Assembly: GCA_022495995.1 (NCBI GenBank)
Contig: JAFEMH010000338.1
Coordinates: forward strand, 765,001 to 829,000
Source of the DNA: Adenophora triphylla var. japonica
Taxonomy: Eukaryota > Streptophyta > Magnoliopsida > Asterales > Campanulaceae
DNA length: 64,000 nt
Reading direction: 5' to 3'
The notes beneath the pieces were generated by a model that saw nothing but the letters and a program-made list of their open reading frames with translations, was not told the origin of the DNA and ran no database searches. Position numbers and translations under genes: made by a program. Of the stretch, positions 42,791-53,792 are shown in pieces. How positions within the stretch are numbered: the stretch's first letter is position 1; each line of letters starts with the position of its first letter.

Positions 42791-44109
42791 CAATCATACA
42801 TGTCAACATCCCTGCAGTGGAAAGGTTAGAACTTTTCTGCACAGATGACGATATCTCAGATAATCAGATAGAGACATCTTGGACGACGCCAATAATTAAA
42901 TATCTTCAAGACGACACCATCCCTGATGAGGAAAAGAATGCAAGAGCATTCAGAGTAAGGATTTCAAGATTCGTATTAATAGATAATGTGCTGTTTAAGA
43001 AATCATTTGCAGGTCCATACTTAAGATGTCTCGAAGCTGACAAAGCCATGGAAGTTCTAAGAGAATTGCATGAAGGACCATGTGGTAACCATTCTGGGGG
43101 CAGAAGCCTATATACGAAAGCTCTACGAATGGGTTACTACTGGCCAACAATGCGTCAAGATGCTATCATCTTTGCCAAGAAATGTGATTCCTGCTAGAGG
43201 CATAGTGACATCTTGCACCAGCCCGTAGAATTGCTTCATCCAATTGTCTTCCCTTGGCCATTTATGAGGTGGGAAATGGATATACTGGGAAAATTTCCTA
43301 AATCTCCCGGAGGAAAAGTATTTTTGCTAGCAATGACTGATTACTTCTCTAAGTGGGTTGAAGCTGAATCCTACGTACAAGTTCGTGATAAAGAAGTCAT
43401 ATCCTTCATTAAGAAAAAAATATTTAGCAGATTTGGCATCCCCTCAGAAATAATATGTGACAACAGCTCCCAGTTCATCAGCAAGAAGACGCAGGATTTT
43501 CTCACTAGGTGGGGAGTTAAGATGGTGACATCCTCACTGGTGCATCCTCAAACTAATGGCCAGGCAGAATCAAGTAACAAAATAATCATCAATAACCTAA
43601 AGAAGAGGCTAGATCAAAAGAAAGGAAGATGGGCGGAAGAGCTTCCATTTGTCCTTTTAGAACCACACCAAAGAACGCGACATGCCAGACTCCTTACTCC
43701 TTAGTATTTGGAGCAGAAGCAGTCATCCCAGCAGAAGTCGTCATCCCTACTGCCAGATTCAAGATGTTGACACCTGATTAGAATGATGCCAATATGGGTT
43801 ATAATCTAGATACCATTAACAAGCTAAGAGATTTAGCCAAGATCAGGATAGCAGCATACCAACAAAAGATTGCTAGATCCTAAAACAAAAAACGTTAGAT
43901 TACGGAAGTTCCAAGTCGGTGATCTAGTCCTACGAAAGGTGTTTCAGAATACAAGAGAGCCCAATGCTGGAAAGATGGCCCCCAAATGGGAAGGGCCATA
44001 CTTAGTTGATGCCGAAGCAGGTAAAGGCTCATATTGGCTGTCAACTCTGGAGGGAGAAAGGATTCCCCGAAGCTGGAATGCCATTCACCTCAAGTCCTAT
44101 TTTATGTAA
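42791..44109 (+). pseudogene. pol: integrase (element C)
   Basis: Inserts cDNA into the genome. The zinc domain has ELHEGPCGNHSGG and KKCDSC-stop-RH (TAG at 43195, CAG expected). The core has [12 protein letters not shown] (Asp 1), EIICDNSSQFISK (Asp 2), HPQTNGQAESSNK (Glu 3). A frameshift after ELPFVLL near 43660 and another before 43870 precede the C-terminal APKWEGPYLVDAEAGKGSYW and HLKSYFM-stop. Catalytic triad complete; three lesions. Confidence 0.85.
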
Positions 44110-45123
44110 GTTTCCATAAATACGTTACAATGCAAATAAAACCAAGCTACGATATTTACCGTTCTATTTTCAATAAAAGTACTTGTTTCTGTTTTGTTTA
44201 TTTTTTGAATGATTACTGACTTAAGCATCGGAGGGGCGTTAGCTAAGCTAACGCCCACCCCTAACATGTTTCTATTTTGCAAGGAAACAAGAAGCATTTG
44301 AATAATCTCCTTGACAAATTGAGATGTTAACATCCTTCCAAGAAGTTAACATCTTAAATCAGGTACGACCGCTTTCTTACTTTCAGTTTAAAAGAAATAT
44401 TTTTATGAAGTTCTAGCACTTTTTTACTTCCTTTTAACAAATAAAATATGACATCAGAAAAGATGTCAAAATATCTCATTATCTTGTTATTTTGCAAGAG
44501 ATCGTCAATTCATTCCGAATCCTCGTGAAAACAATCGTTTTGAGACTGGCCATCTCACCTCCGTTAAAGGTACTTAATCCCTTCAAAGGTTTAAAGAAAT
44601 TACTTTCTTTCGTCTCATTAAGGTTTAAACACCTCGCCTGGAGCGCACGATGTCAACCTTGATTGAGGTGTGTGATGGGCCCGTACATTTAATATGTGTG
44701 AATTACCCATCTCCACTCGATCAATGAGTTTTGACCCTAAGAATTTATCAATATGGTTGTGGCATATTCATGCCACCTAAGAACAAATGGTTATTGACAT
44801 TTACATGTCAATCAAAGTAATTGCAAGGATTTATACATCCACTCGCAAGTTGTCAATATCTCTTAAAAGGTTAGCATGCCAACCTCCTATTTTCATTTTC
44901 CAAAATGATGCTTGAGCAAAAGTTTTTAGCAAAACCCAAGCAAAACAAAAGTTTTTACCCTACGAAAACGTAAAAGTGTTGGACCAACCCAACACTTGAA
45001 AAGCAAATTGTCTTGGCCCTTATGGACCGATTACAAGCCAAAAATATTTAAACATTGTCTTTGGGACGCAACCCATTTTCAAACCAAAATTTTTTAAACA
45101 CAAAGAACCATTTTCTTTTTCCT
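44110..45123 (+). other. 3' untranslated region of element C
   Basis: About 1 kb without coding signal. Short repeats of (G)TTAACATC (44320-44360) and several AAAATG/CAAG words. Separates the convergent integrase and antisense gene. Lacks the GAACTACG...CGTAGG and CTAGG hairpin motifs of families A and B. Confidence 0.5.
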
Positions 45124-46364
45124 TCACGGGGTGGCTACTGCCACAGATGTTGTCGCTACTCCTTCCTCTAGGATGTCATCATCCTTAGAAGCTGAGGATC
45201 CTTCTCCTGCTTCCTCTCCCTTACCATCCAAAGCCTTCAAGAGTGAACGTTGCTGCTCAACATCCCACTCTTTATGCTTCCCAGCCTAGAACTCTTCTAT
45301 CATTTGAATTTTTATTGCTATCATACTTCGGGCAGCTGAGGCCATCATGTTCTTCCTCACATCCTCAATTTCCTGCAACTAAGTGTCTTGAATGGAAGAC
45401 ATGCCCTTCATCAAACTCTCAACCTCGTTCTGTAAATCCTCTATTCTCTTAGTCGAAGCATCCTTCTGTTTCTTCGCCTGTAATGCCTCCAACACTAACT
45501 TCTTGTTCCTTTCTTCGAGATTATTTATTTTTATTACAGCCGCATCAACACCCTGCAAAAGACAAGTTTGATGATTAAAATCTGAGATGCAATGTATATT
45601 CAAAAAATTCCTTTGAAACTCTGCTTTCGAAAAACAAAAACTTACCACTGATGCTCTAGCAAGTGCCTCCTGAACATCTGCCAAACCTGTTTCATCAATG
45701 TTTATTACTTCCTTTGAACTGCCCTTCCTTTTCTTTACCCATGCTCCTACAGATGGTGCCTCCATTCTTTTTTAGGCACCGTCAACTGTTGGCTATCTTG
45801 GGCTTGCCCTACAAAATCCTGAAGGACTTTCAAGGAAAAAGCGGCTGTGGATTTCAAAACTATCAAAAACAGAATACACGCTATCAGATGAAAGCAAAAT
45901 CCAAATGCAAAAAGGCAAATCTTTTGGACAGAATAGGATCTTACCAGTAGACATCTCAGTAGATGGTGGTATCTTTTGTTCTTCAGAAACGGCTATTGCT
46001 TCAAGTGGCTTGAAGGATCGCTCCTCCTCTGAAAACTCCAATAACCTATTCACCTTATCTATGGTTTCAGCAGAAGGTGGGAAGAGCTTCACCCAATCAA
46101 TGGCTGCAAAAACAAACAGAGAAATTACAAATTCAAGTAAGTTCGAGAAATAAAGAAAATTGAAGTTTAAAAGAAGGATACTTTCCCTGTTCCATCCTAT
46201 AGCCAAGAAATCTCCTTCCTCCAAAGAATCCTTCTCAACAAAGAAGTATTTTGACTTCCAACCCCTATCGTTTACCGTCACTCTCCAAAACAGAGGTTTC
46301 ATGCCAGACCTAGTTTTTAGAAGATATCTAGTAGAGCCAAAGGTTTGGAGCTCATATACGAAAG
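45124..46364 (-). pseudogene. antisense multi-exon gene of element C (5' truncated)
   Basis: Minus-strand exons inferred from splice consensus and frame: beyond 46364 to 46182, 46103-45945, 45808-45646, 45552-45124. Introns 78, 136 and 93 nt begin GTATCC, GTAAGATCC, GTAAGTTTT and end TTTTTGCAG, TTTTGTAG, TTTTGCAG. Exon text: LFWRVTVNDRGWKSKYFFVE, then an acidic/Pro part, PKK plus VGAWVKKRKGSSKEV (nuclear-signal-like), a coiled coil (NNLEERNKKLVLEALQAKKQ, EDLQNEVESLMKG) and an acidic tail. The GWK.KYFFVE segment resembles plant element-borne ORFs. Two TAG codons where CAG is expected, and a likely 1-nt loss in an A run near 45770. Truncated by A3. Confidence 0.6.
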
Positions 46365-48055
46365 TGTAAGTACTCCAATTTGAGTCGGTAGCTTTTTCGT
46401 TAGAAAGTTAACGAAAGTTTTAACATTTCTAACATTTCTAACAATTCCTAACATTTCTAACAAAGTGAGGGTAGATTAGGGATTGCCACTTTAAGTTAAA
46501 CCAAGAAAAGAATCTCAAAAAGCAAAAGAAATTAGAAAAATCCGAATTAAGAAAGTTGAAAAACAGCTTCAGTTTGAATTTTAAAAAGATTATTCTTCCT
46601 GTCCAAAAGCCAAGATCGTAGCAGATGAACAGTGCACGCGTCGATCCTTGTCCGCGCGGATACGTTTGATTCTCACAGTGTCCTATAAATTGAACCCTCC
46701 TCTCTCAGTTTACACAACACAACTTACTCACAGCAACGAAGTTCTGGCGAAATATAGAGAGAAAACAGTGGGAATCCTTAGATTGCCACCATTTTCTCTT
46801 GAATCTTTCCCAATCAAATACCAAACACACCAAACCTTGATACTCCTCAAGCCAAACACCAAATCTTGATACTCCTCAAGTCAAATTCCAAGCCTAGGAA
46901 GATAGGGTGTCACCATTGGTAAAGCCCTCCTTCTCAAAACCCTAAAATCCTCTTTTAACTTCTTGTTCATCTTGTTCTTCTCACTTGGATCTACTTGATG
47001 TCTTGTTTAACTTAAGTTTTGACCTAAGATGGTCATCTTGAAGTTCATCTTCATGAATGACCATCTCAAATGGTCTACATTTTAAATCTCTAAATTGATT
47101 TTTCTCTTTAAATTCATCTTTACAAAGATCCCCTCTCCCTTTGCAAAGGATATGTTTAAACCCCATAAATTCCCCAAGGATGACTTGAGTATGATAACCA
47201 CTTGGCACAAGGTAGTGGAATCAAGTCTAGGGATGAAAATGGGGTGAACATAGATGCAAACCCCCCAAAAATCACATTTCTCCTCAAGAACATCTTGTTG
47301 TCCAGTAGCATTGTTCTGAGAACTCAGTTCATTTTTCTATTTTTTGGACCCAGTAAAACTTGGAATTGGGTGTTGACTACAAAATACTATTTGTAGCCAA
47401 CATCCAGAGCTTTCCAGACATATTTTTAATTTATTTTTTGCGTGAGTAAAACTCCTTTTTTCAATTTTTATTTTAGAGACCAGTTCATCAGCTTCTGGAA
47501 ATCCAGATTTCAGATCTGAGATTTCCAGGAGGTTTTGACCCCTCAAATCATCTCCAAAATGAAAAGTTCTTTTACAGAAACCTTTTTTAAGGTGTTTTGA
47601 ACATTTTTCATTCCCGGACTTTTCCCAGATTCTGGAGTTTTCAAGCCCTAAAGTCCATTTCAAAGTCAAGGGTCAACTGCCTTTTTCATTCTGGCAGAAA
47701 TGGTTTTCAACTTCCGAAAATCTTTTGAGTGCCAAATCTCAACCCAAAAATCACCCAAAAAATCATGGGATCAGTTTAAAGCCTTAAAAAGAGCTCCCAA
47801 TTTTTACTTACCTCAGTTTCAACTTATTTTGGCCAAAACACACACACACACACACACACAACAAAGGATTTTGAATGTTTGGAAGACTCGTTTTTACGAG
47901 GCGTTCCGGGTGCACACTAACGTCCTTCCCGGCACGTAACGTGACCTCCGAACCTAAATTTATGATCTCGGACATTTTTCAAAGTTTTGGCCCTTAAAAC
48001 AAAAATGGCGTGGCGACTCCGTTTTGATTTTCAAAAAAAAATCGGGTACATCACA
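46365..48055 (+). repeat. 5' LTR of A3
   Basis: 1,691 bp, TGTAAGTACTCC...TACATCACA. CCGCGCGG at 46652-46659 precedes a TATAAATTG box near 46684. A (CA)n run is near 47841-47859. Decoy PBS TGGCGACTCCG at 48011-48021, only 46 bp from the true PBS because about 44 bp present in A1 are missing between. Confidence 0.9.
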
Positions 48056-48056
48056 G

Positions 48057-48074
48057 TGGCGACTCCGCTGGGGA
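48057..48074 (+). other. primer binding site, tRNA-Arg type (A3)
   Basis: TGGCGACTCCGCTGGGGA, same as A1 and A2, one base after the LTR. Confidence 0.75.
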
Positions 48075-49589
48075 TAAAGCTTTTTCTAAAAAAAAAAAAT
48101 GATATTTGGTATATTGGTGGAAACCATTAAACTTCCCGTTATCGCCTCCTAACACGAGTCGGGGATAAATTGTGGTTTAACAATCCCACGTACCGGTATC
48201 ATCGTTTTCAAAAAAAAAAAGAAAAGCTTTCGAGGGTCAAGCTTCCGTCCCGACATTTGAAAATCCTTTGTTTTGTGTGTGTTGATTTTTGCACATTTTT
48301 TCGTGTTTGTTTTGGCCGCCTCGGAAAAAGTCAAAATTTTGACTGTCGGAATAATGTCCCTAACTGTTGGAATTTTTGTGATTATGTGCTTATGTGCTCA
48401 TTAATTTTCAAAAAAAGAAAATTTCCAAAAAAAAAATCATGCATCATACTTTTTAAGACACATAAAAAAATTTCTATTTTACTCAGAAAAAGAAGATAGA
48501 CTGCTTGCACACTACGCGCACGTTGACCGTACACTGCACACCACGTCCTTAACCCGGGGAAATCCTTGTCGCGGTCCGTTTGGTCTTATTACGCCTCTCG
48601 GACGAGCACAGGACTACCCAAACATCCCATGGAGCCTCGTGTCGACCATGCACTTGTCCGTGACACACTTTGTCCGAGACCCGGTTGGTTTTTAGTCTGG
48701 TCTGTGTCATGCCCTGTCTGTGTATAGACCTTTCCTTTCAAGCCTTTGTCGGCATACCGACTCAATATCTTTCGGGTCCCTAATCGCCGAAGTTGCCGGT
48801 TTTCCGCCGCAGACTTTGACCAAGATATTGACCGGCGCCTTGACTTCGGCTCTGACTGGCACAAATTATACACTGACTCCCAGCATGACACTGAGTCATC
48901 AAGGATTAATGATTATTCCATGCCTAATTACGGCCTAATTGACGACAAGTCAAGATCAATCGTGGACATTTATCAGTCCAAATCATGCCGACTTTACTGT
49001 CGAGCTCTCGGACATGATCTTGACTTTGACGTCAGCTTTGTCCGTAATTTACATCGAATGCTCATTAAGACTGGATTACCCGCCAGACTTCTAGGATCGT
49101 TTTTCTTTCGGTCGGTGGGACCCGCTTGCCCTATAGGACCCTCGGCCGGGGCTGTCCACCCTGGGAGGTCGAAATACAGGTGGAATACGAGGGGCTTATA
49201 GACGTAGTGACGGGGCCCACTGATCCAGGAATCAGAGTAGTTCGAAAAAAAAAAAGAAGAGCAATCTTTTCCAACCGATTAGGTTAATAAAACGTGTTTT
49301 AAGTAAACATGAACAAATAACTGCATGTTGCATGAGCCTAAGAGCCCAAACACCTACCCTCCTTCAATTCCCGCCATCCGAACCCTCGTGTCTTTCCCCG
49401 CGCCTCCGCGTAAAGCTTGGTTTCGGGCACCGGGTCACCGTTTAATCGTTGGGAAGAGTCAAGTGCCTCATCGGCTTCGCCGTTTGTTTCAACTCCGGGT
49501 TTCGTAATGTCTGCATCACTCGGTAACGAGGGGGACAACGTCACTCCGCCTCCCGGACTCCTCGCAGAACATCAATGGAATCGGTTAGC
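48075..49589 (+). other. untranslated leader of A3
   Basis: Closely similar to 3447-4985. It holds the conserved block at 49108-49213, where CTCGGCCGGGGCTGTCCACC shows changes in the stem. Short frames are not kept between copies. Confidence 0.6.
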
Positions 49590-51620
49590 GTAACGTATGA
49601 GAATGCGACAGAAGCACACCGAATAGCCTTATCGAGGCTATTAAGAGCCATGGTTTGGCCGCCGGCCTCAATCCCGATGGCACCTTCATGTGGAAGAAGA
49701 GGATGACCCCAATCCCAATCTCGGTCGCCCGATTACTCCAGGATGCCACCACCAACCTCCTTCGGTGCTACCGTAACACATGTTCCTCGATCTGCTGGGT
49801 CGACCATTGGATCCATGCAGCTGATGGGACGAATCGGTTCACGGCTCCTCGGTGGGGGCAAAGTCGGTACGGAATGTCCTCTCATGGTTGGGGATACCTC
49901 GGAATGCCACAGCAGATTGGAATCCCACCTCGGCTCGGAACCGATCAATCCCGGACCTTCACATCAATGTCCACAATTTGGAATGCCGCCACAATCTGGT
50001 TCTCGGGCCACGATCCAGAGCCCCTCCTCTAATGGTACTGGTTCCGCTGCTCCTCACACTTTTCACAAATCCATTCACTCGAGACTTCTATGGGTTATCA
50101 AGCCTTCATCCCGGTTTCATCCGAATCACCAGACCACAGTATCCTCTCGGTTATGCATCCTCGCCACAACCACCATGCAATTCAACAACCAGGGACAGAA
50201 CCCGCACTTAAGCCTACTTATGGGCCTCACTCCGAAAATCCAAGCCATATGGCTACCTCGAATCTGCCTCCATCTTCTCTGCCGATTGGAAGCCAACAAA
50301 GAAGTCGCCGGGTTCTATCCTTTTGCCCCAGCTCCTACCTACACTCCCTGTGGTAATTTGGGCCAAGGACGGTTTTCACCTATGCTCCGGATATGGTATT
50401 CCTTCCACCAATGCACCACCAACACTAGTCCTCTTCCTAGCTCAAATATCGGCTCGGGAATTCCCGCTCCGCCTTTGGATCCCCAATTGGCTTGGTTTAT
50501 GGAGCAACACAAGGAAATGAAAGCACAGATTGCTGAATTGACCGCCAAAAAGAACACCGCTCTTCGGCCTACGAGATCCCGACTCGATTGTCCCCCGCCT
50601 CACAAGTTTGTGATGCCCGCTCTGGAATTGTTTGACGGGAGTGCATGCCCTAAAACTCACTTGGACACCTATACTTTGGCAATGAAGGCTAAGGGATGCA
50701 CAAACCAGCGGTTGGCCGATTACTTTAGTCTCTCTTTGAAGTCGGGGGCTTTGAAATGGTTTTTCCGATTGCGGCACGAAGCTAGGGCTACTTGGGAACA
50801 AATTACCGGTACTTTCACGAGATAAGTATAAAGCCAACTTGGAGTGGGAGACAAACAGAGTTGACACGCAAACAACGATGCGGCGCCACAATGAGAATAT
50901 TGGGGATTTCTATAAGAGATGGAACTTAAAGCTCGGTGAAATGGCCATTCCTCCCTCTCGACGAGGAGCGATTAGACATCTTTCGGTCATGCTTGAAGCC
51001 GCATTTGAGAGCTTCCCTCGGCCACTTCCCTACGGCCCGACTTGCGTGCAATGGTTAATTCCGGGGCTAAGTTTGAAAAGGCTTACAATCGCGGCGGCTG
51101 CACGCACTGCCTACGGATATCGGGCTCCTCCCTCCAAAACTACTCTCACTTTCGCTAAAGGCAAAGAGGCGATCGGCTACGCGGGACAGATCGTAACAAT
51201 GCCACTTCCTTTGTTCCCAAGAAGCCCGATGCATCCGGATCCCGGCTCCAAGACTTGAGAAACTTTGGGATGCCTTTGAGTGATATCTTCAGAGGTTTGG
51301 TGAGAGAAGGTTTGCTCCGGCCTTTGGAAAATTATCGCCCTAGAAACCCCAACGCTCCTTTGGATACCTCCAAGCATTGTGCCTTTCATCGCACCATGGG
51401 CACTGACGGATGATTGCGTCCCCTTGAAAAAGGCCATCCAAGGGTTGATTGAGCAAGGGAGGTTAGAGATGCCCGAAGGACCTAATACTATCAATAACCC
51501 GCTCCCTAACAACATGAGTGTCAACATGATCGAGTTTGGTGGTTCAAGCCTTGTGGGCACAATGGAGTTTGACTCGTCCCTTTGCAAGGTCAATGAACCG
51601 GTCATCGCGAGGCAATGAAG
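49590..51620 (+). pseudogene. gag: gag, frameshifted (A3)
   Basis: Same order as the A2 gag. Pro/Gln-rich N-terminus; then WFMEQHKEMKAQIAELTAKK, KTHLDTYTLAMKAKG and ALKWFFRLRHEARATWEQIT (to about 50820). After a frameshift come GDFYKRWNLKLGEMAIPPS and AKGKEAIGYAGQ, then LLRPLENYRPRNPNAPLDTS (51310-51370). The zinc knuckle is damaged: after CAFH the frame is lost. It continues LKKAIQGLIEQGRLEMPEGP to about 51615. Beyond this A2 and A3 no longer resemble each other. Many indels. Confidence 0.7.
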
Positions 51621-53280
51621 ATGGTTGGATTGAACAAAAAGTTGCCAAGGAAATCCTGATGGAAAGGTCCGCAATAGCTCCCGTCTCCGGCGTCGAAGAA
51701 TAGATGCATGGTTCAACAAAGAAAGAGCGGCTAGGCTGGGGCTACCTATCTTTAAAATAGTCTTTTGAGTCAACCTTCGTAGGTTCTAGTACTTTTCTTT
51801 CACCTAAGTCCTTCCTGGACATTTGTCGTTGTAGTCCATTTTGGACATAGTTGTTAAGTGTCTAATTTTTAATATAAGTCTTTTTCTTTTCTTGCTAGAC
51901 TCGAGACATCACTTGCGCACCCACGTTACACTTAATTGAAATGGTTTTATCCAAAATGATCACTTATCTTTGCTCAACCACTAATTCTTCGAAAATGATT
52001 AATATTTAAACTAATCGGAGTGAGAAAATCAATTGATATCCTTCCCAAATTGGGGCTTACCAACTCCCATCTTGCATCTCATATGCTCACCTCCCTTTCA
52101 TCATCATCATCTTGTTGCTCGATGAATTTGCATGGATCTTTTCTCATATAAAGCTTAAGCAATCAATGAAGACTTAATCTCGTTTAGGTCATCCAATAGG
52201 GATTGCGGTTGAAACCTTTCACCCATAGGAAAGCCATTACCTCACCCTTACTAAACACTAACCTCTCATGTCACGATCGGCGTGTTTTGAAACCCGGTTT
52301 AGCCATCATTTTTGCTCCATACTGAGAGAAAGTCCAAGCGAGCCCGAGAAGTTAGCTTCGAGAATCGGCGATGCGCAAATTATCTCAAGCCATGAAGGAA
52401 GGACAAAGTTAATCCTCAACTCCTCGGGAAGCTTTCAAAAAAAAAAAACAAAAAAAAAACAAAAAAAAAACAAAAAAAGAAACAAAAAAAAAAGAAGGAT
52501 TTTAAAATCCTCACAATCTCGGATATAATTCCAAGCTCCTCAGAAGCCTTCCAAAAAAAAAAAAAAAAGAAGAAGAACTCAAAAGTCCCCGACATCTCAA
52601 GAAGCTCTCCAATGATCAAAAAGGAGCCTGAATTCTCGCAAGATCGCAAAAGTTGTCGTAGCTCGGACTTCCTCTCATCATTACCTTAAACCAATCCCAA
52701 GCCATCCTCTCAATTTTAGAGGATACTCCCATCACCATTACCCTTGCCCTTGGCCAAGTCAAAATCTCGACCTCTCATTCTTGGAGGCAATCAATCTTCC
52801 TCGCCATAGATTTCCCAAACACATCCCCGCGAGCCAACCTCTCATCTTTAGAGGTTCAGTCAGTAAAAGGCCTAGCCGACCTCTCATCTCAAGAGGTCAT
52901 AATCTCCCAAATCACCCGATAGCCGATCGAAGCCGGAAACCCAACTACGGTCCCTACCACGGATAGCGGTTTCATTCTAATATCCTCGATGTTAGGATCA
53001 AATTAATGCTTCATTGCTTGCTTAAATTGGAATCTAATCCATTTTGGTTCAAAATTACCAATCAAAGATTGTGCAAATTCAACCCTTCCCTTCATGTGAG
53101 CATATTTCATTTCTCCTCACAAACACTTGCCGTGGATGTCCCACTTTGGGGCTTCGCATCCGTGTCTTTCATGGACACTCTAAGGGGATATGTTATTCAA
53201 TCCTCCAAATCCTCAAAATCCCCAAAGGTCCTCGGACCCTCGAATTTCAACATTCATTCTCTTTTCATTCGGGATAGGCC
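51621..53280 (+). other. unassigned 3' region of A3
   Basis: No retroviral domain seen. Contains AC-interrupted A runs (52437-52500 and 52553-52570). Also found are four or more words of the type CCTCTCA(T/A)...AGAGG (52707-52900), each a short inverted repeat (for example CCTCTCATCTTTAGAGG). Probably the element's own 3' untranslated region after loss of pol. Some text resembles plant 3' element regions only in general composition. Confidence 0.35.
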
Positions 53281-53345
53281 CGAACTACGGCGACTGAGCT
53301 CTTCATAATGGAGGGAACGTAGGCAACCGAAATGGTCGGTCGAAA
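53281..53345 (+). promoter_or_regulatory. conserved GAACTACG...AACGTAGGCA stem-loop motif (A3)
   Basis: GAACTACGGCGACTGAGC and GGAACGTAGGCAACCG with GGTCGGTC after it. The copy confirms that this pol-less stretch is the 3' region of a family A/B-type element. Confidence 0.5.
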
Positions 53346-53514
53346 TCACAAACAAATCTCAAAAAAATCCGGTCTCATCAAGGATCGTCCCTATACACTT
53401 TCCGCCCTTCCAAGCTTGATTTTCGATATCGGTTGGTTTTCTCCTTGTGATTAATCAAAATATTTGTTCATATCAGATTTAGGGATTGAATAACCCGAAC
53501 ATTAACAAAGGGTT

Positions 53515-53727
53515 TTAAGCAGCCTTGTGATCATCATGAATAAGACAAGTTTTCAAGTGTCTCGACAAGTCTTCTCTCTCTCCATCATAGGGAAATAGAG
53601 CCAAACACTGTCTTTCTGTCTGCAGGGGCTTCCATACACTTTTCCACACCTTGTGATGCTTATACTCTCTCAAAAGAGTCAAACCAAAAGCGAGAGTGTC
53701 ATACACAAATTCGGGAGACATTCCCAT
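53515..53727 (-). other. unassigned 70-codon antisense ORF near the A3/B- junction
   Basis: Minus strand, starts MGMSPEFVYDTLAF and ends CLIHDDHKAA-stop, with TLLREYKHHKVWKSVWKPLQ between. The residue mix looks protein-like rather than low-complexity. It lies antisense in the 3' region of A3, where the other elements have antisense genes, so it may be an exon of an antisense ORF that was cut by the B- LTR at 53793. I do not recognise the family. Upstream in another frame QLLDKTQKCLRAGAYLLKDG is also protein-like, suggesting a frameshift. Confidence 0.3.
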
Positions 53728-53792
53728 CTTTCAAAAGATATGCCCCTGCACGTAAACATTTCTGAGTCTTGTCCAGTAACTGGTTGACTAAG

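Larger units (their letters stand above)
38504..46364 (+). mobile_element. element C: Tat-lineage retrotransposon, both LTRs missing from view
   Basis: Plus-strand gag, protease, RT, tandem RNase H, integrase (38509-44109), then a 1-kb untranslated region and an antisense gene (45124-46364). Interrupted on the left by the A2 LTR at the start of gag and on the right by the A3 LTR in the antisense gene. Its LTRs, PBS and leader are not in the window. Not closely related to A or B in sequence but with the same plan. Lesions are few, mostly single stops and indels. Confidence 0.85.
46365..53792 (+). mobile_element. element A3: family A retrotransposon with gag only
   Basis: 5' LTR (46365-48055), PBS, leader, gag (49590-51615), then a 1.9-kb region without pol that contains the family 3' stem-loop motif (53281-53330). 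It is cut at 53792 by the LTR of B-. Neither protease, RT nor integrase can be found. Inserted into the antisense gene of element C (flank CGAAAG). Confidence 0.75.

Noticed and set aside
52437..52500. A-rich ORFs encoding K/N-rich or F-rich peptides
   Set aside because: Homopolymer runs in all frames; no conserved protein.
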